The notes beneath the pieces are model-generated. The model was not told where the DNA came from, did no database searches, and was given only the letters and a program-made list of their open reading frames with translations. Positions 1 to 8,426 of a stretch of 64,000 nt of DNA are shown in pieces. The stretch's first letter is position 1. Each line of letters begins with the position of its first letter. This stretch comes from Marinobacter sp. NP-4(2019) (GTDB lineage: Bacteria > Pseudomonadota > Gammaproteobacteria > Pseudomonadales > Oleiphilaceae). The translations under genes and the position numbers were made by a program. Location: NCBI RefSeq assembly GCF_003994855.1, contig NZ_CP034142.1, forward strand, positions 992,001 to 1,056,000, given 5' to 3'.

Positions 1-1008
1 CGCACACCGGTGTGGATGATGCGTCAGGCCGGCCGTTACCTTCCTGAGTACCGCGCGACCCGTGCCCAGGCGGGAGATTTCCTCAGTCTCTGCAAGAATA
101 CGCCGCTGGCCTGTGAGGTCACCCTGCAGCCTCTGGAACGGTATCCCCTGGATGCCGCGATCCTGTTTTCCGACATTCTGACCATTCCGGACGCACTGGG
201 GCTCGGCCTGTATTTCGAGACCGGTGAAGGTCCCAAGTTCAAGCATACGATCCGCTCTGAGGCGGACGTTGCCGCCTTGCCCGCGATGAAAGCCGAGGTG
301 GATCTGGATTACGTGATGAACGCGGTATCCACCATCCGTGGCGCCCTCAACGGCCGTGTTCCACTGATCGGCTTCTCCGGCAGCCCCTGGACACTGGCCA
401 CCTACATGATCGAGGGTGGTTCTTCCAAGGATTTCCGCGAGGCCAAGAAACTGATGTACAGCCAGCCGGAGGTGATGCATCGCCTGCTGGATCACTTGGC
501 GGACTGTGTCATCGATTACCTCAACGGCCAGATCAGGGCCGGTGCCCAGGCGGTGCAGATTTTCGATACCTGGGGCGGTGTGCTGAGTAGTTGGGCGTAC
601 GAGGAGTTCTCGCTGCGTTACATGAAGAAGATCGTGGACGGTCTGATTCGTGAGAGCGAAGGTCGTCGTGTTCCGGTGATCCTGTTCACCAAGAATGGTG
701 GCCAGTGGCTGGAATCCATTGCTGATTCAGGTGCCGATGCCGTGGGTCTGGACTGGACCACGGACATCGGCAACGCCCGCGCTCGCATCGGCGAGCGGGT
801 TGCTCTGCAGGGCAACATGGATCCGGCGATGTTGTATGCGCCGCCAGAGCGGATTCGCCAGGAAGTGGCGGACATCCTGCGCCGCTTCGGTACCGGCCCG
901 GGGCATATTTTCAACCTGGGGCACGGCATCACCCCGGATGTGGATCCGGAGCACGCCAAGGCGTTTATTGAGGCAGTGGTAGAGCTGAGTCCGGAGTACC
1001 ACCAATAG
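1..1008 (+). CDS. hemE: Uroporphyrinogen decarboxylase HemE, 5' end cut by the window
   Basis: HemE removes the four acetate carboxyl groups of uroporphyrinogen III to give coproporphyrinogen III, a cytosolic step of haem synthesis. The reading frame is open from base 1 and ends at TAG 1006-1008, giving 335 visible residues. The family is about 354 residues long, so roughly 20 N-terminal residues lie outside the window. The substrate-binding [10 protein letters not shown] motif is at the visible start, and the [12 protein letters not shown] segment carrying the catalytic Asp and the C-terminal [13 protein letters not shown] motif are intact. The next gene is 318 bases away, so this is probably the end of its transcript. 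Only the truncation is odd. Identification is firm. Confidence 0.96.
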   Translation, partial: RTPVWMMRQAGRYLPEYRATRAQAGDFLSLCKNTPLACEVTLQPLERYPLDAAILFSDILTIPDALGLGLYFETGEGPKFKHTIRSEADVAALPAMKAEVDLDYVMNAVSTIRGALNGRVPLIGFSGSPWTLATYMIEGGSSKDFREAKKLMYSQPEVMHRLLDHLADCVIDYLNGQIRAGAQAVQIFDTWGGVLSSWAYEEFSLRYMKKIVDGLIRESEGRRVPVILFTKNGGQWLESIADSGADAVGLDWTTDIGNARARIGERVALQGNMDPAMLYAPPERIRQEVADILRRFGTGPGHIFNLGHGITPDVDPEHAKAFIEAVVELSPEYHQ

Positions 1009-1040
1009 CATTTGTAGCCTGATTTTTCAGCGGGGGCGGC

Positions 1041-1140
1041 CGTCTGGAAGCGCCGCCCAAAAACCGCTACAAGCACTTCCCTGTGCGCTTCTCTCCGGCC
1101 ATCCATGGCCTCCGAAATTTTTGGGCGGCGCTTCCAGACG
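1041..1140. repeat. Stem-loop repeat, copy A: 54-base core inside perfect 23-bp inverted arms
   Basis: Arms at 1041-1063 and 1118-1140 are perfect reverse complements (the left arm begins cgtctggaagcgccgccc and ends in five A). They enclose a 54-base core at 1064-1117. The same core, about 90% identical, lies in reverse orientation at 1805-1858 between arms of unrelated sequence. The core contains ggccat-cc-atggcc, a 6-bp hairpin with a two-base turn. It may also act as a transcription end after hemE, but no T-run follows the outer arm. I do not recognise a named family. Confidence 0.9.
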
Positions 1141-1194
1141 ACCTTTATCCGGCCACTGTGATATCTCCGTTCGTGTGACAGGTTGGACTTGTAG

Positions 1195-1230
1195 GTCGGA
1201 TTAGGCACGCAAAGCGTGCCGTAATCCGAC
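1195..1230. repeat. Short intergenic palindrome (gtcggatta ... taatccgac type)
   Basis: Arms gtcggatta-ggcacgc (1195-1210) and gcgtgcc-g-taatccgac (1214-1230) form a 16-bp stem with one bulged G and an AAA loop. A shorter member with the same outer arms is at 16909-16936. This resembles the dispersed REP-like palindromes found in many proteobacteria. No mobility gene is near. Confidence 0.8.
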
Positions 1231-1326
1231 ACCCGTCACCAAACACCACCCCAAAACTCCTCTGGATGCATCCCCCTGTCGGGTCTATAGTCATATGGAA
1301 CAAAAGCAGTAAACAGGAGCAACCAC

Positions 1327-1695
1327 TTGCCGACTCAACCCCCTGAGAAACGACGATTCCACCGCATCGAATTCGACGCCCCCTGTGAGCTTCACTGCCA
1401 GGACAACGTCTGGTTAACGGAGGTGCTGGATATCTCCCTGAAAGGCGTTCTAGTAAAAAGGCCGAACGAGTGGAACGTGCCGTTAAACGAGCCGTGCGAG
1501 GTGATCGTTCATCTGGATGACAATGAAACGGCCATTGTCATGGCGGTAGAGCTTAGACATGTTGAGTCACAGCGGTTGGGGTTCAAGTGTCAGTACATCG
1601 ACCTGGAAAGCGCCACTCATTTAAAGCGGCTTGTTGAGCTTAACCTGGGTGATCAGGCGTTGCTCGAGAGGGAGTTTGCGCATTTGATTGATTAG
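1327..1695 (+). CDS. PilZ-domain protein (probable cyclic di-GMP receptor), TTG start
   Basis: A 122-residue protein made almost wholly of one PilZ domain. The c-di-GMP-binding signature is complete: an RRFHR (RxxxR) motif near residues 9-13 and a DISLKG (D/NxSxxG) motif near residues 38-43. This form resembles the stand-alone YcgR-like PilZ proteins rather than the degenerate PilZ of the pilus machine. The start is TTG at 1327, chosen because an AGGAG lies about seven bases upstream and no in-frame ATG precedes it. The gene stands alone and is bracketed by the two inverted stem-loop repeats at 1041-1140 and 1777-1886. Its partner process cannot be told from context; motility or exopolysaccharide control is an inference from the family. 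Confidence 0.85.
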   Translation: MPTQPPEKRRFHRIEFDAPCELHCQDNVWLTEVLDISLKGVLVKRPNEWNVPLNEPCEVIVHLDDNETAIVMAVELRHVESQRLGFKCQYIDLESATHLKRLVELNLGDQALLEREFAHLID

Positions 1696-1776
1696 GTTGT
1701 CCGTTGATTTGTCCTCTTCAATATGCTGATCCTGTTTTCAGACTTTGCACTATCGGCGTTATCTCCTTGATTCGAG

Positions 1777-1886
1777 GGGAGGGGTTGGGACTCCTTTCCA
1801 AAAATTTCGAAGGCCATGGATGGCCTGAGAGAAGCGCACATGGATGTGCTCGTAGCGGTTTTTGGAAAGGAGTCCCAACCCCTCCC
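1777..1886. repeat. Stem-loop repeat, copy B: 54-base core inside perfect 28-bp inverted arms, reversed relative to copy A
   Basis: Arms at 1777-1804 and 1859-1886 are perfect reverse complements, 28 bp (the left arm starts gggaggggttgggactcc). The 54-base core (1805-1858) is the reverse complement of the copy A core with about six differences. In this copy the core holds two clean 6-bp hairpins with two-base turns, gcacat-cc-atgtgc and ggccat-cc-atggcc when read on the minus strand. Both are centred on the octamer catccatg. It lies between the convergent PilZ gene and radA, where a bidirectional terminator would be expected. Confidence 0.92.
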
Positions 1887-1918
1887 TTGCACCAACACTG
1901 GAAGGCTGGGGCCCAAAG

Positions 1919-3295
1919 TCAAATTTCCTCCAAAGCCAAAAGCGCCTCACTAAGCTTGGTCACCGGAATCACCTTCATCCCCTCGACTGGCTTGCGAGGT
2001 ACGTTGGCCTTGGGCACCAGTGCGTGGGTAAAGCCGTGCTTGGAGGCCTCGTAGATCCGTTCCTGGCCGCTGGGCACCGGGCGAATCTCACCCGACAGGC
2101 CGACTTCCCCGAAAATCACCAGATCCTGGGGCAGGGCGCGGTCGCGGAAGGACGAGACGATCGCAGCCAGCAGAGCCAGGTCCGCGCTGGTCTCGTTGAC
2201 CTTGACGCCGCCGACCACGTTGACGAAGACATCCTGATCGGACACATGCATGCCGCCGTGGCGATGTAGAACCGCCAGCAGCATGGCCAGCCGGTTCTGA
2301 TCGAGACCGACCGCGACGCGCCTTGGATAGCCACCCTGGGCCATGTCCACCAGCGCCTGGATCTCCACCAGCATCGGCCGGGTGCCCTCCCAGACCACCA
2401 TCACCACACTGCCGGGCGCAGCCTCCTCGCCACGATTAAGGAAAATCGCACTGGGGTTTTTCACTTCCTTCAGGCCTTGTTCCAGCATGGCAAAAACGCC
2501 GAGCTCATTCACCGCGCCAAAGCGGTTCTTGATGCCCCGCAGTGTGCGGTAACGGCTGTCGCTGGAACCTTCTAGCAGGATGGAGCAGTCGATCATGTGC
2601 TCCAGCACTTTCGGGCCGGCGAGGCTGCCGTCCTTGGTGACGTGGCCAACCAGGAACAGGATGGTGCCGGTCTGCTTGGCGAAGCGGGTCAGGTAGGCCG
2701 CGCTTTCGCGGACCTGGGAGACGCTGCCGGGAGCGGATTCTGTATCCTCGACATGCATCACCTGGATACTGTCGACCACCAGAATGCGGGGCTTCTCGGC
2801 TTCCGCCACCTGTATCACACGCTCGACACTGGTTTCCGACAGCATTTTCAGATCACTGGTGGGCAATCCCAGACGCTTGGCGCGCATCGCCACCTGCTGC
2901 AGGGATTCCTCGCCGGTGACGTACAGGGCGGGGACGCTGGCGGCCAGATGACAAACCGCCTGAAGCAGCAGGGTGCTCTTGCCAGCACCGGGGTGGCCAC
3001 CCATCAGCACTGCCGAACCCTCCACCAGGCCACCGCCCAGTACCCGGTCAAACTCCTGCATGCCGGAGCTGATGCGGGGTTTTTCGGCCAGGCTGACGTC
3101 ATCCAGGCTCTGGACTTCCGACAAACTGCCGGCAAAGCCCTCGAAGCGGGCACCGCGGGCGCCCCTGGCATTGCTGCTGACGCCGCGGACTTCACTGATA
3201 GTGTTCCAGGCTTGGCAGGCCGTGCACTGGCCTTGCCACTTGGAGTAGTCAGCGCCGCATTCGGTGCAGACGTAGGCGGTTTTGGGCTTGGCCAT
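1919..3295 (-). CDS. radA: DNA repair protein RadA (Sms)
   Basis: RadA is a RecA-like ATPase and helicase that drives branch migration of recombination intermediates in DNA repair. The 458 residues match the usual length. In order: a C4 zinc finger (C10, C13, C24, C27), the Walker A motif GGHPGAGKST at about 99-108, the RadA-specific KNRFG motif near residue 256, and a C-terminal Lon-protease-like domain. The start is ATG at 3295; the zinc finger begins nine residues later, so little freedom remains. The gene converges on the PilZ gene, and downstream ettA lies on the same strand behind a repeat-rich spacer of 176 bases. Nothing is missing. Confidence 0.97.
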   Translation of the reverse strand: MAKPKTAYVCTECGADYSKWQGQCTACQAWNTISEVRGVSSNARGARGARFEGFAGSLSEVQSLDDVSLAEKPRISSGMQEFDRVLGGGLVEGSAVLMGGHPGAGKSTLLLQAVCHLAASVPALYVTGEESLQQVAMRAKRLGLPTSDLKMLSETSVERVIQVAEAEKPRILVVDSIQVMHVEDTESAPGSVSQVRESAAYLTRFAKQTGTILFLVGHVTKDGSLAGPKVLEHMIDCSILLEGSSDSRYRTLRGIKNRFGAVNELGVFAMLEQGLKEVKNPSAIFLNRGEEAAPGSVVMVVWEGTRPMLVEIQALVDMAQGGYPRRVAVGLDQNRLAMLLAVLHRHGGMHVSDQDVFVNVVGGVKVNETSADLALLAAIVSSFRDRALPQDLVIFGEVGLSGEIRPVPSGQERIYEASKHGFTHALVPKANVPRKPVEGMKVIPVTKLSEALLALEEI

Positions 3296-3340
3296 AAATG
3301 GTCCTGTTGATTCCTTGCGTGTTCACCCTCTCCCCCGGCA

Positions 3341-3450
3341 CCTCTCCCGTCAAGGGAGAGGGGAGACTTCGGGGCGAGGTTTGTGTAAAGCCCCTCTTGC
3401 AAGCAAGAGCAAAGCCTGTGTAAAGCCCCTCTCCCTTGGCGGGAGAGGGG
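3341..3450. repeat. Cluster of short hairpins and a direct repeat in the radA-ettA spacer
   Basis: Three hairpins in 110 bases: cctctccc/gggagagg (3341-3348 with 3354-3361), ctcttg/caagag (3394-3409), and cccctctccc/gggagagggg (3426-3435 with 3441-3450, loop ttggc). The 16-mer tgtgtaaagcccctct occurs twice, at 3382-3397 and 3417-3432. The outer hairpins share stem sequence, so they look like two degenerate copies of one intergenic repeat. The last hairpin could terminate ettA transcription. Confidence 0.75.
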
Positions 3451-3471
3451 TTGGGGAGAGGGGGAGAACCT

Positions 3472-5133
3472 TTACGCCAACTTCTTATACTTCATACGCT
3501 TGGGCTGCATGGCAGAATCCCCCTTGCGCTTCTTGAAGTCTTCGTCGTACTCGGTGAAGTTGCCCTCGAAGTAGACCACATCCCCGTCATCCTCGAACGC
3601 CAGGATATGGCTGGCTACGCGGTCCAGGAACCAGCGATCGTGCGAGATCACCAGGGCGGAGCCAGGGAAGTTGAGCAGGGCTTCTTCCAGGGCGCGCAGA
3701 GTTTCCACGTCCAGGTCGTTGGTGGGTTCGTCCAGCAGCAACACGTTGCCGCCCTGTTTCAGCAGCTTGGCCAGGTGCAGACGGTTGCGCTCACCACCGG
3801 ACAGATCGCCGACCCGTTTCTGCTGGTCGCTGCCCTTGAAGTTAAATCGCCCCACATAGGCCCGGGACGGGGTTTCGTAGTTGCCGACCTTGATAATATC
3901 GTTGCCGTCAGAGAGCTCTTCCCACACGGTCTTGCTGCCGTCCAGGTCGCGCATCTGGTCCACGTAGGCCAGTTCCACGGTTTCACCCACGGTAATGTCG
4001 CCGGAGTCCGGTTTGTCGAAACCCGCGATCATCTTGAACAGAGTGGACTTACCGGCACCGTTACCGCCGATGATGCCCACGATGGCGCCGGGCGGGACGC
4101 TGAAGGACACGTCTTCATACAGCAGGCGGTCGCCGAAGGACTTGCTGATGCCGTCCACCTCGATCACCTTGTTGCCCAGGCGTGGTCCGGGCGGAATATA
4201 GAGCTCGTTGGTTTCGTTGCGCTTCTGGAATTCCTGGGAGCTCATCTCCTCAAAGCGGGCCAGACGGGCCTTGCTCTTGGACTGACGGCCCTTGGCATTG
4301 CTGCGCACCCATTCCAGTTCCTGTTTGATGGCTTTCTGGTGAGAGGCCTCCTGTTTGGACTCCATTTCCAGGCGCTTTTCCTTGTTCTCCAGCCACTGGC
4401 TGTAGTTGCCTTCGAACGGGATGCCCTGGCCTCGGTCCAGTTCCAGGATCCAGCCGGCAACATTGTCGAGGAAGTAGCGGTCGTGGGTGATGGCAACCAC
4501 AGTGCCTTCGTAGTCGTGCAGGAAGCGCTCGAGCCAAGCCACGGATTCGGCATCCAGGTGGTTGGTGGGTTCGTCCAGCAGCAACATGTCCGGACCGGAC
4601 AGCAGCAGGCGGCAGAGCGCTACCCGGCGGCGTTCACCACCGGACAGTACTTTCACTTTCTGATCCCAGGGCGGAAGACGCAACGCGTCCGCCGCGACTT
4701 CCATCTTGCGTTCAATGTCATGACCGTCAGTGGCCTGGATAAAGGCTTCCAGTTCACCCTGTTTCTTGGCAAGAGCGTCAAAATCCGCGTCCGGTTCGGC
4801 ATAGGCGGCGTAGACCTGATCCAGTTCCGCCAGCGCGTCGTGAACGCCGGAGACCGCCTCGTCAACGATTTCCTTGACGGTTTTGTCTTCGTCCAGCTCC
4901 GGCTCCTGGGGCAGGTAGCCCACGTTGATGCCCGGCTGGGGGCGGGCCTCGCCGATGTAATCCTGGTCCACGCCGGCCATAATGCGAAGCAGGGTGGATT
5001 TACCTGCACCGTTGAGGCCGAGTACGCCAATCTTGGCGCCCGGGAAGAAGCTCAGGGAAATGTCCTTGAGGATTTCACGCTTGGGCGGAACCACCTTGCC
5101 CACGCGGTTCATGGTGTATACGTACTGGGCCAT
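3472..5133 (-). CDS. ettA: Energy-dependent translational throttle protein EttA (ABC-F)
   Basis: EttA is a soluble ABC-F ATPase that binds the ribosomal E site and gates entry into elongation according to ATP/ADP ratio. The protein is 553 residues, close to the 555 of E. coli EttA. It has two ABC modules, each with a Walker A (GLNGAGKST; GGNGAGKST) and a signature (LSGGERRR; LSGGERNR), joined by the charged inter-domain linker that contacts tRNA. No membrane segments are present. I place the start at ATG 5131-5133 (MAQYVYTMNRVGKV), matching the family N-terminus. The frame stays open upstream to 5376, but that part has no family similarity. It is divergent from glyA. Confidence 0.95.
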   Translation of the reverse strand: MAQYVYTMNRVGKVVPPKREILKDISLSFFPGAKIGVLGLNGAGKSTLLRIMAGVDQDYIGEARPQPGINVGYLPQEPELDEDKTVKEIVDEAVSGVHDALAELDQVYAAYAEPDADFDALAKKQGELEAFIQATDGHDIERKMEVAADALRLPPWDQKVKVLSGGERRRVALCRLLLSGPDMLLLDEPTNHLDAESVAWLERFLHDYEGTVVAITHDRYFLDNVAGWILELDRGQGIPFEGNYSQWLENKEKRLEMESKQEASHQKAIKQELEWVRSNAKGRQSKSKARLARFEEMSSQEFQKRNETNELYIPPGPRLGNKVIEVDGISKSFGDRLLYEDVSFSVPPGAIVGIIGGNGAGKSTLFKMIAGFDKPDSGDITVGETVELAYVDQMRDLDGSKTVWEELSDGNDIIKVGNYETPSRAYVGRFNFKGSDQQKRVGDLSGGERNRLHLAKLLKQGGNVLLLDEPTNDLDVETLRALEEALLNFPGSALVISHDRWFLDRVASHILAFEDDGDVVYFEGNFTEYDEDFKKRKGDSAMQPKRMKYKKLA

Positions 5134-5378
5134 AACTGGCTGTATCCTCTGTTGTATTCGGAGGTAAATAAAAGGAATGATCGGATTAGCCCCGTAAGGT
5201 AGCGAAACCGGCAGGCTATGGCAATTGCGGGAAAGCGATGGATGGGGGCGAAAATTGCGGTGTGACGGTTTCTGCGGAGGCGTAGTGAGCGGTATAAAGG
5301 ATGATTTTTTACCCATTTGTAGGATAGAATAGCCGCCCAAATTTTTCGGGCAGCTAAGCACACAGGGGCAGCGCATCC

Positions 5379-6635
5379 ATGTTTAATCGTGATATGAAAA
5401 TCGCCGGCTTTGACGACGAACTCTGGAACGCCATGCAGGCGGAGGAAAAGCGTCAGGAGGCTCACATCGAGCTGATTGCGTCGGAAAACTACACCAGCCC
5501 GCGGGTGATGGAAGCCCAGGGCAGCGTGCTCACCAACAAGTACGCCGAGGGCTATCCCGGTAAGCGCTATTACGGTGGCTGTGAGTTTGTCGATATTGCC
5601 GAAGATCTGGCGATCAATCGAGCCAAGGAACTGTTCGGTGCTGCCTACGCTAATGTGCAGCCACATTCCGGCTCCCAGGCCAACTCGGCCGTGTTCATGG
5701 CCCTGCTGAAGCCCGGTGATACTGTTCTTGGTATGAGCCTGGCCCACGGTGGTCATCTGACCCACGGTGCCAGCGTCAACTTCTCCGGCAAGATCTACAA
5801 TGCCGTCCAGTATGGTATCAACAACGATACTGGCCTGATCGACTACGATGAGGTTGAAGCCCTGGCGGTCGAGCACAAGCCGAAGATGATCATCGCCGGC
5901 TTCTCTGCCTATTCCCAGGAGCTGGATTTTGCCCGCTTCCGCGAAATTGCGGACAAGGTGGGTGCCTACCTGTTTGTAGACATGGCTCACGTTGCCGGTC
6001 TGGTGGCTGCTGGCGTCTACCCGGACCCGGTTCCCCACGCCCATGTGGTTGCAACCACCACCCACAAGACCCTGCGTGGTCCACGCGGTGGCCTGATCCT
6101 CGCCTGTGACGATGCGGACCTGCAGAAGAAACTGAACTCCGCAGTGTTTCCAGGCGGTCAGGGCGGCCCGCTGATGCACGTGATCGCTGCCAAGGCTGTG
6201 TGCTTCAAAGAAGCCATGAGCGATGACTTCAAGGCATATCAGCAACAGGTTGTGACGAACGCATCGGCCATGGCGCAGGTATTTATTGAGCGCGGTTACG
6301 ATGTGGTGTCCGGTGGCACTAAAAACCACCTGTTCCTGGTCAGCCTGATCAAGCAGGACATTACCGGTAAGGACGCGGACGCTGCCCTGGGGCGTGCTCA
6401 CATCACCGTCAACAAGAATGCGGTTCCCAACGATCCGCGCTCTCCGTTTGTCACTTCGGGGCTGCGTATCGGTACCCCGGCGGTGACCACCCGTGGATTC
6501 GGTGAGACCGAGTGTCGCGACCTGGCTGGCTGGATGTGTGACATCCTTGACAACCTGGAGGACGATGCCGTCAATAACCGCGTGCGTGAACAGGTTGAAG
6601 CTGTGTGTGCTCGCTTCCCGGTGTACGCGGGCTAA
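5379..6635 (+). CDS. glyA: Serine hydroxymethyltransferase GlyA
   Basis: GlyA is the PLP enzyme that interconverts serine and glycine and loads one-carbon units on tetrahydrofolate. The 418 residues match the family (417 in E. coli). Visible landmarks are the N-terminal [12 protein letters not shown] segment, the [13 protein letters not shown] loop, and the PLP-lysine motif [13 protein letters not shown] at about residue 230. The ATG at 5379 lies 245 bases from the divergent ettA start. No glycine riboswitch fold is evident in that gap, though a TAGAAT at 5325-5330 could be a -10 element. A hairpin follows the stop. The position ahead of nrdR-rib genes is common in gammaproteobacteria. Confidence 0.97.
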   Translation: MFNRDMKIAGFDDELWNAMQAEEKRQEAHIELIASENYTSPRVMEAQGSVLTNKYAEGYPGKRYYGGCEFVDIAEDLAINRAKELFGAAYANVQPHSGSQANSAVFMALLKPGDTVLGMSLAHGGHLTHGASVNFSGKIYNAVQYGINNDTGLIDYDEVEALAVEHKPKMIIAGFSAYSQELDFARFREIADKVGAYLFVDMAHVAGLVAAGVYPDPVPHAHVVATTTHKTLRGPRGGLILACDDADLQKKLNSAVFPGGQGGPLMHVIAAKAVCFKEAMSDDFKAYQQQVVTNASAMAQVFIERGYDVVSGGTKNHLFLVSLIKQDITGKDADAALGRAHITVNKNAVPNDPRSPFVTSGLRIGTPAVTTRGFGETECRDLAGWMCDILDNLEDDAVNNRVREQVEAVCARFPVYAG

Positions 6636-6650
6636 ACTTCAGGCAAGCAC

Positions 6651-6677
6651 GCCGGGTCGTCCCTTCGACGGCCCGGC
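6651..6677 (+). terminator. Hairpin after glyA, possible terminator
   Basis: gccgggtcgtc and gacggcccggc form an 11-bp stem with one G-T pair and a five-base loop, 15 bases after the glyA stop. The following sequence (tactcatt) is only weakly T-rich, so termination may be partial or Rho-dependent. Confidence 0.55.
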
Positions 6678-6728
6678 TACTCATTAACCGGTGACTCTTA
6701 ACCCGGCTATTTTCCGGAGCTCCCGAAT

Positions 6729-7247
6729 ATGCACTGTCCCTTCTGTGGTGAAGCAGATACCAAGGTGATTGACTCACGGCTGGTGGCCGAGGGGGATCAG
6801 GTGCGTCGCCGCAGGGAGTGCCTGTCCTGCCGTGAGCGGTTCACGACCTTCGAAACGGCCGAGCTGGTGATGCCGAGGGTGGTCAAACAGGATGGCACGC
6901 GCCAGCCGTTTGACGAGGAGAAGCTGCGTTCGGGGCTGATGAAAGCGCTGGAAAAGCGCCCGGTCAGTATCGAGGAAATCGACGCTGCGTTGAATCGTAT
7001 CAAGTTCCGTTTGCGGGCCACCGGTGAGCGTGAAGTCAAATCCATGCAGCTTGGTGAAGAGGTCATGACCGAACTTCGCCAACTGGATAAAGTGGCCTAT
7101 GTCCGGTTTGCGTCGGTGTACCGGAGCTTTCAGGACATTAACGAGTTCAAGGAAGAGATTGAGCGGCTGTCGGCCAATTCCGGCGAGGATCCGGTGGATG
7201 TGGCCAAGGTGTTGGCCGATAACCACTCCTCCAAGGGCAAGGCATGA
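6729..7247 (+). CDS. nrdR: Transcriptional repressor NrdR
   Basis: NrdR is the zinc- and nucleotide-sensing repressor of ribonucleotide reductase operons. The 172 residues hold an N-terminal zinc ribbon (C3, C6, and the CLSC pair near 31-34) followed by an ATP-cone domain (about residues 49-139) that reads the dATP/ATP level. The gene starts the nrdR-ribD-ribBX-ribH-nusB-thiL-pgpA run, and its TGA overlaps the ribD ATG as ATGA. No NrdR box pair is obvious beside it, and the nrd genes it should control are not in this window. Confidence 0.96.
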   Translation: MHCPFCGEADTKVIDSRLVAEGDQVRRRRECLSCRERFTTFETAELVMPRVVKQDGTRQPFDEEKLRSGLMKALEKRPVSIEEIDAALNRIKFRLRATGEREVKSMQLGEEVMTELRQLDKVAYVRFASVYRSFQDINEFKEEIERLSANSGEDPVDVAKVLADNHSSKGKA

Positions 7248-8359
7248 TAGACGCCCAGGATACCGCGTTCATGGCGCGGGCGGTGCAACTGGCCTGGCGT
7301 GGACGTTATTCGACACACCCCAACCCCCGGGTGGGTTGTGTCATTGCCCGGGCTGGTAAAATCCTGGGCGAGGGCTGGCATGAGCGGGCCGGCGAGGCTC
7401 ACGCTGAAATTCGCGCCCTGAGCCAGGCAGGTCCGGCTGCGCGAGGTGCGACCGCCTATGTGACCCTGGAGCCGTGCAGCCATTTTGGCCGTACGCCGCC
7501 CTGTGCCAAGGCATTGATCGAGGCCGGTGTTGCTCATGTATTTGCTGCCACCAAGGACCCCAACCCGTCCGTGTCCGGTCGTGGGCTGGATATGCTCCGC
7601 GAGTCGGGCATCCGGGTGACCGAAGGCTTACTGGCGGACGAAGCTGCCCGGCTTAACCCCGGTTTTATGAAGCGCATGAATTCCGGTCGGCCGTTTGTGC
7701 GATTGAAGATGGCAGCCAGCCTGGATGGGCGTACGGCGATGGCGTCGGGTGAAAGCCAGTGGATTACCGGCCCGGACGCACGTCGGGATGTGCAGCGCCT
7801 GCGAGCCATCAGTGATGCGGTGCTGACCGGTGTGGGTACGGTGCTTGCCGACGACCCGTCCCTGACGGTACGGCGCGAGGAGTTGGGAGATATCGGCGAT
7901 GCTACCGAACCATCCCGCATGCCGCTGCGGGTAATCGCGGACCGTGATGCCCGTACGCCATGCGGTGCAAAAATTCTTCAGGGCGGGAACGTTCAGGTGT
8001 TCTGTGCGTCACCCACGCTGGCGACTGCCCCTGCCCAGGACCTTGCCGCGTTGGGCGTCAGCCTGACCGGGGTTGCCTGGAAAGATAATGGCATTGATGT
8101 CGGTGAGCTGCTCGACTCCCTCGGCGAGCTCGGTATTAACGAACTGCTGGTGGAAGCCGGGCCAACCCTGGCCGGCACTTTTATTGACGAGCGTCTGGTG
8201 GATGAGCTCTGGCTGTACCAGGCGCCGGTGTTTTTAGGCAGCACGGGGCGACCGACAGCCCACCTGCCACTGGAGTCCATGGCGGATAAAGTACAATGGA
8301 AGGTGCTGGATCGCCGTCAGGTGGGTGAGGATCAGCGTCTGATCCTGGCGCCACGGTAA
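7244..8359 (+). CDS. ribD: Bifunctional riboflavin biosynthesis deaminase/reductase RibD
   Basis: RibD deaminates the pyrimidine made from GTP and then reduces its ribosyl side chain, steps two and three of riboflavin synthesis. The N-terminal cytidine-deaminase-like domain (about 1-145) shows the zinc site HAEIRAL and the PC...C pair in [13 protein letters not shown]. The C-terminal reductase domain (about 150-371) carries [14 protein letters not shown] and the [10 protein letters not shown] motif. The ATG overlaps the nrdR stop by four bases, so translation is probably coupled. In related bacteria a riboflavin synthase gene follows; here only 67 bases separate ribD from ribBX and no such gene fits. 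Confidence 0.96.
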   Translation: MIDAQDTAFMARAVQLAWRGRYSTHPNPRVGCVIARAGKILGEGWHERAGEAHAEIRALSQAGPAARGATAYVTLEPCSHFGRTPPCAKALIEAGVAHVFAATKDPNPSVSGRGLDMLRESGIRVTEGLLADEAARLNPGFMKRMNSGRPFVRLKMAASLDGRTAMASGESQWITGPDARRDVQRLRAISDAVLTGVGTVLADDPSLTVRREELGDIGDATEPSRMPLRVIADRDARTPCGAKILQGGNVQVFCASPTLATAPAQDLAALGVSLTGVAWKDNGIDVGELLDSLGELGINELLVEAGPTLAGTFIDERLVDELWLYQAPVFLGSTGRPTAHLPLESMADKVQWKVLDRRQVGEDQRLILAPR

Positions 8360-8426
8360 CGTTTTCAATTCACGGTTTGTCTGTTGCGCAGTTGGCTCCG
8401 GCAAACTGAAAGGGTGCAAAATACCT

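Noticed and set aside
1041..1886. Composite transposon around the PilZ gene
   Set aside because: No transposase, no target-site duplication and arms differ between copies; only the repeats themselves are supported.
1692..1950. Small open frames across the copy B stem-loop repeat
   Set aside because: They only read through the repeat core and arms; no ribosome site or protein-like composition. Similar short hypothetical proteins in databases probably come from the same repeat.
3436..5202. 588-codon open frame antisense to ettA
   Set aside because: It mirrors the codon structure of the real ettA on the other strand and has no recognisable domain.
5109..6401. Long open frame antisense to glyA
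   Set aside because: Shadow of glyA, whose protein is a clear full-length SHMT.
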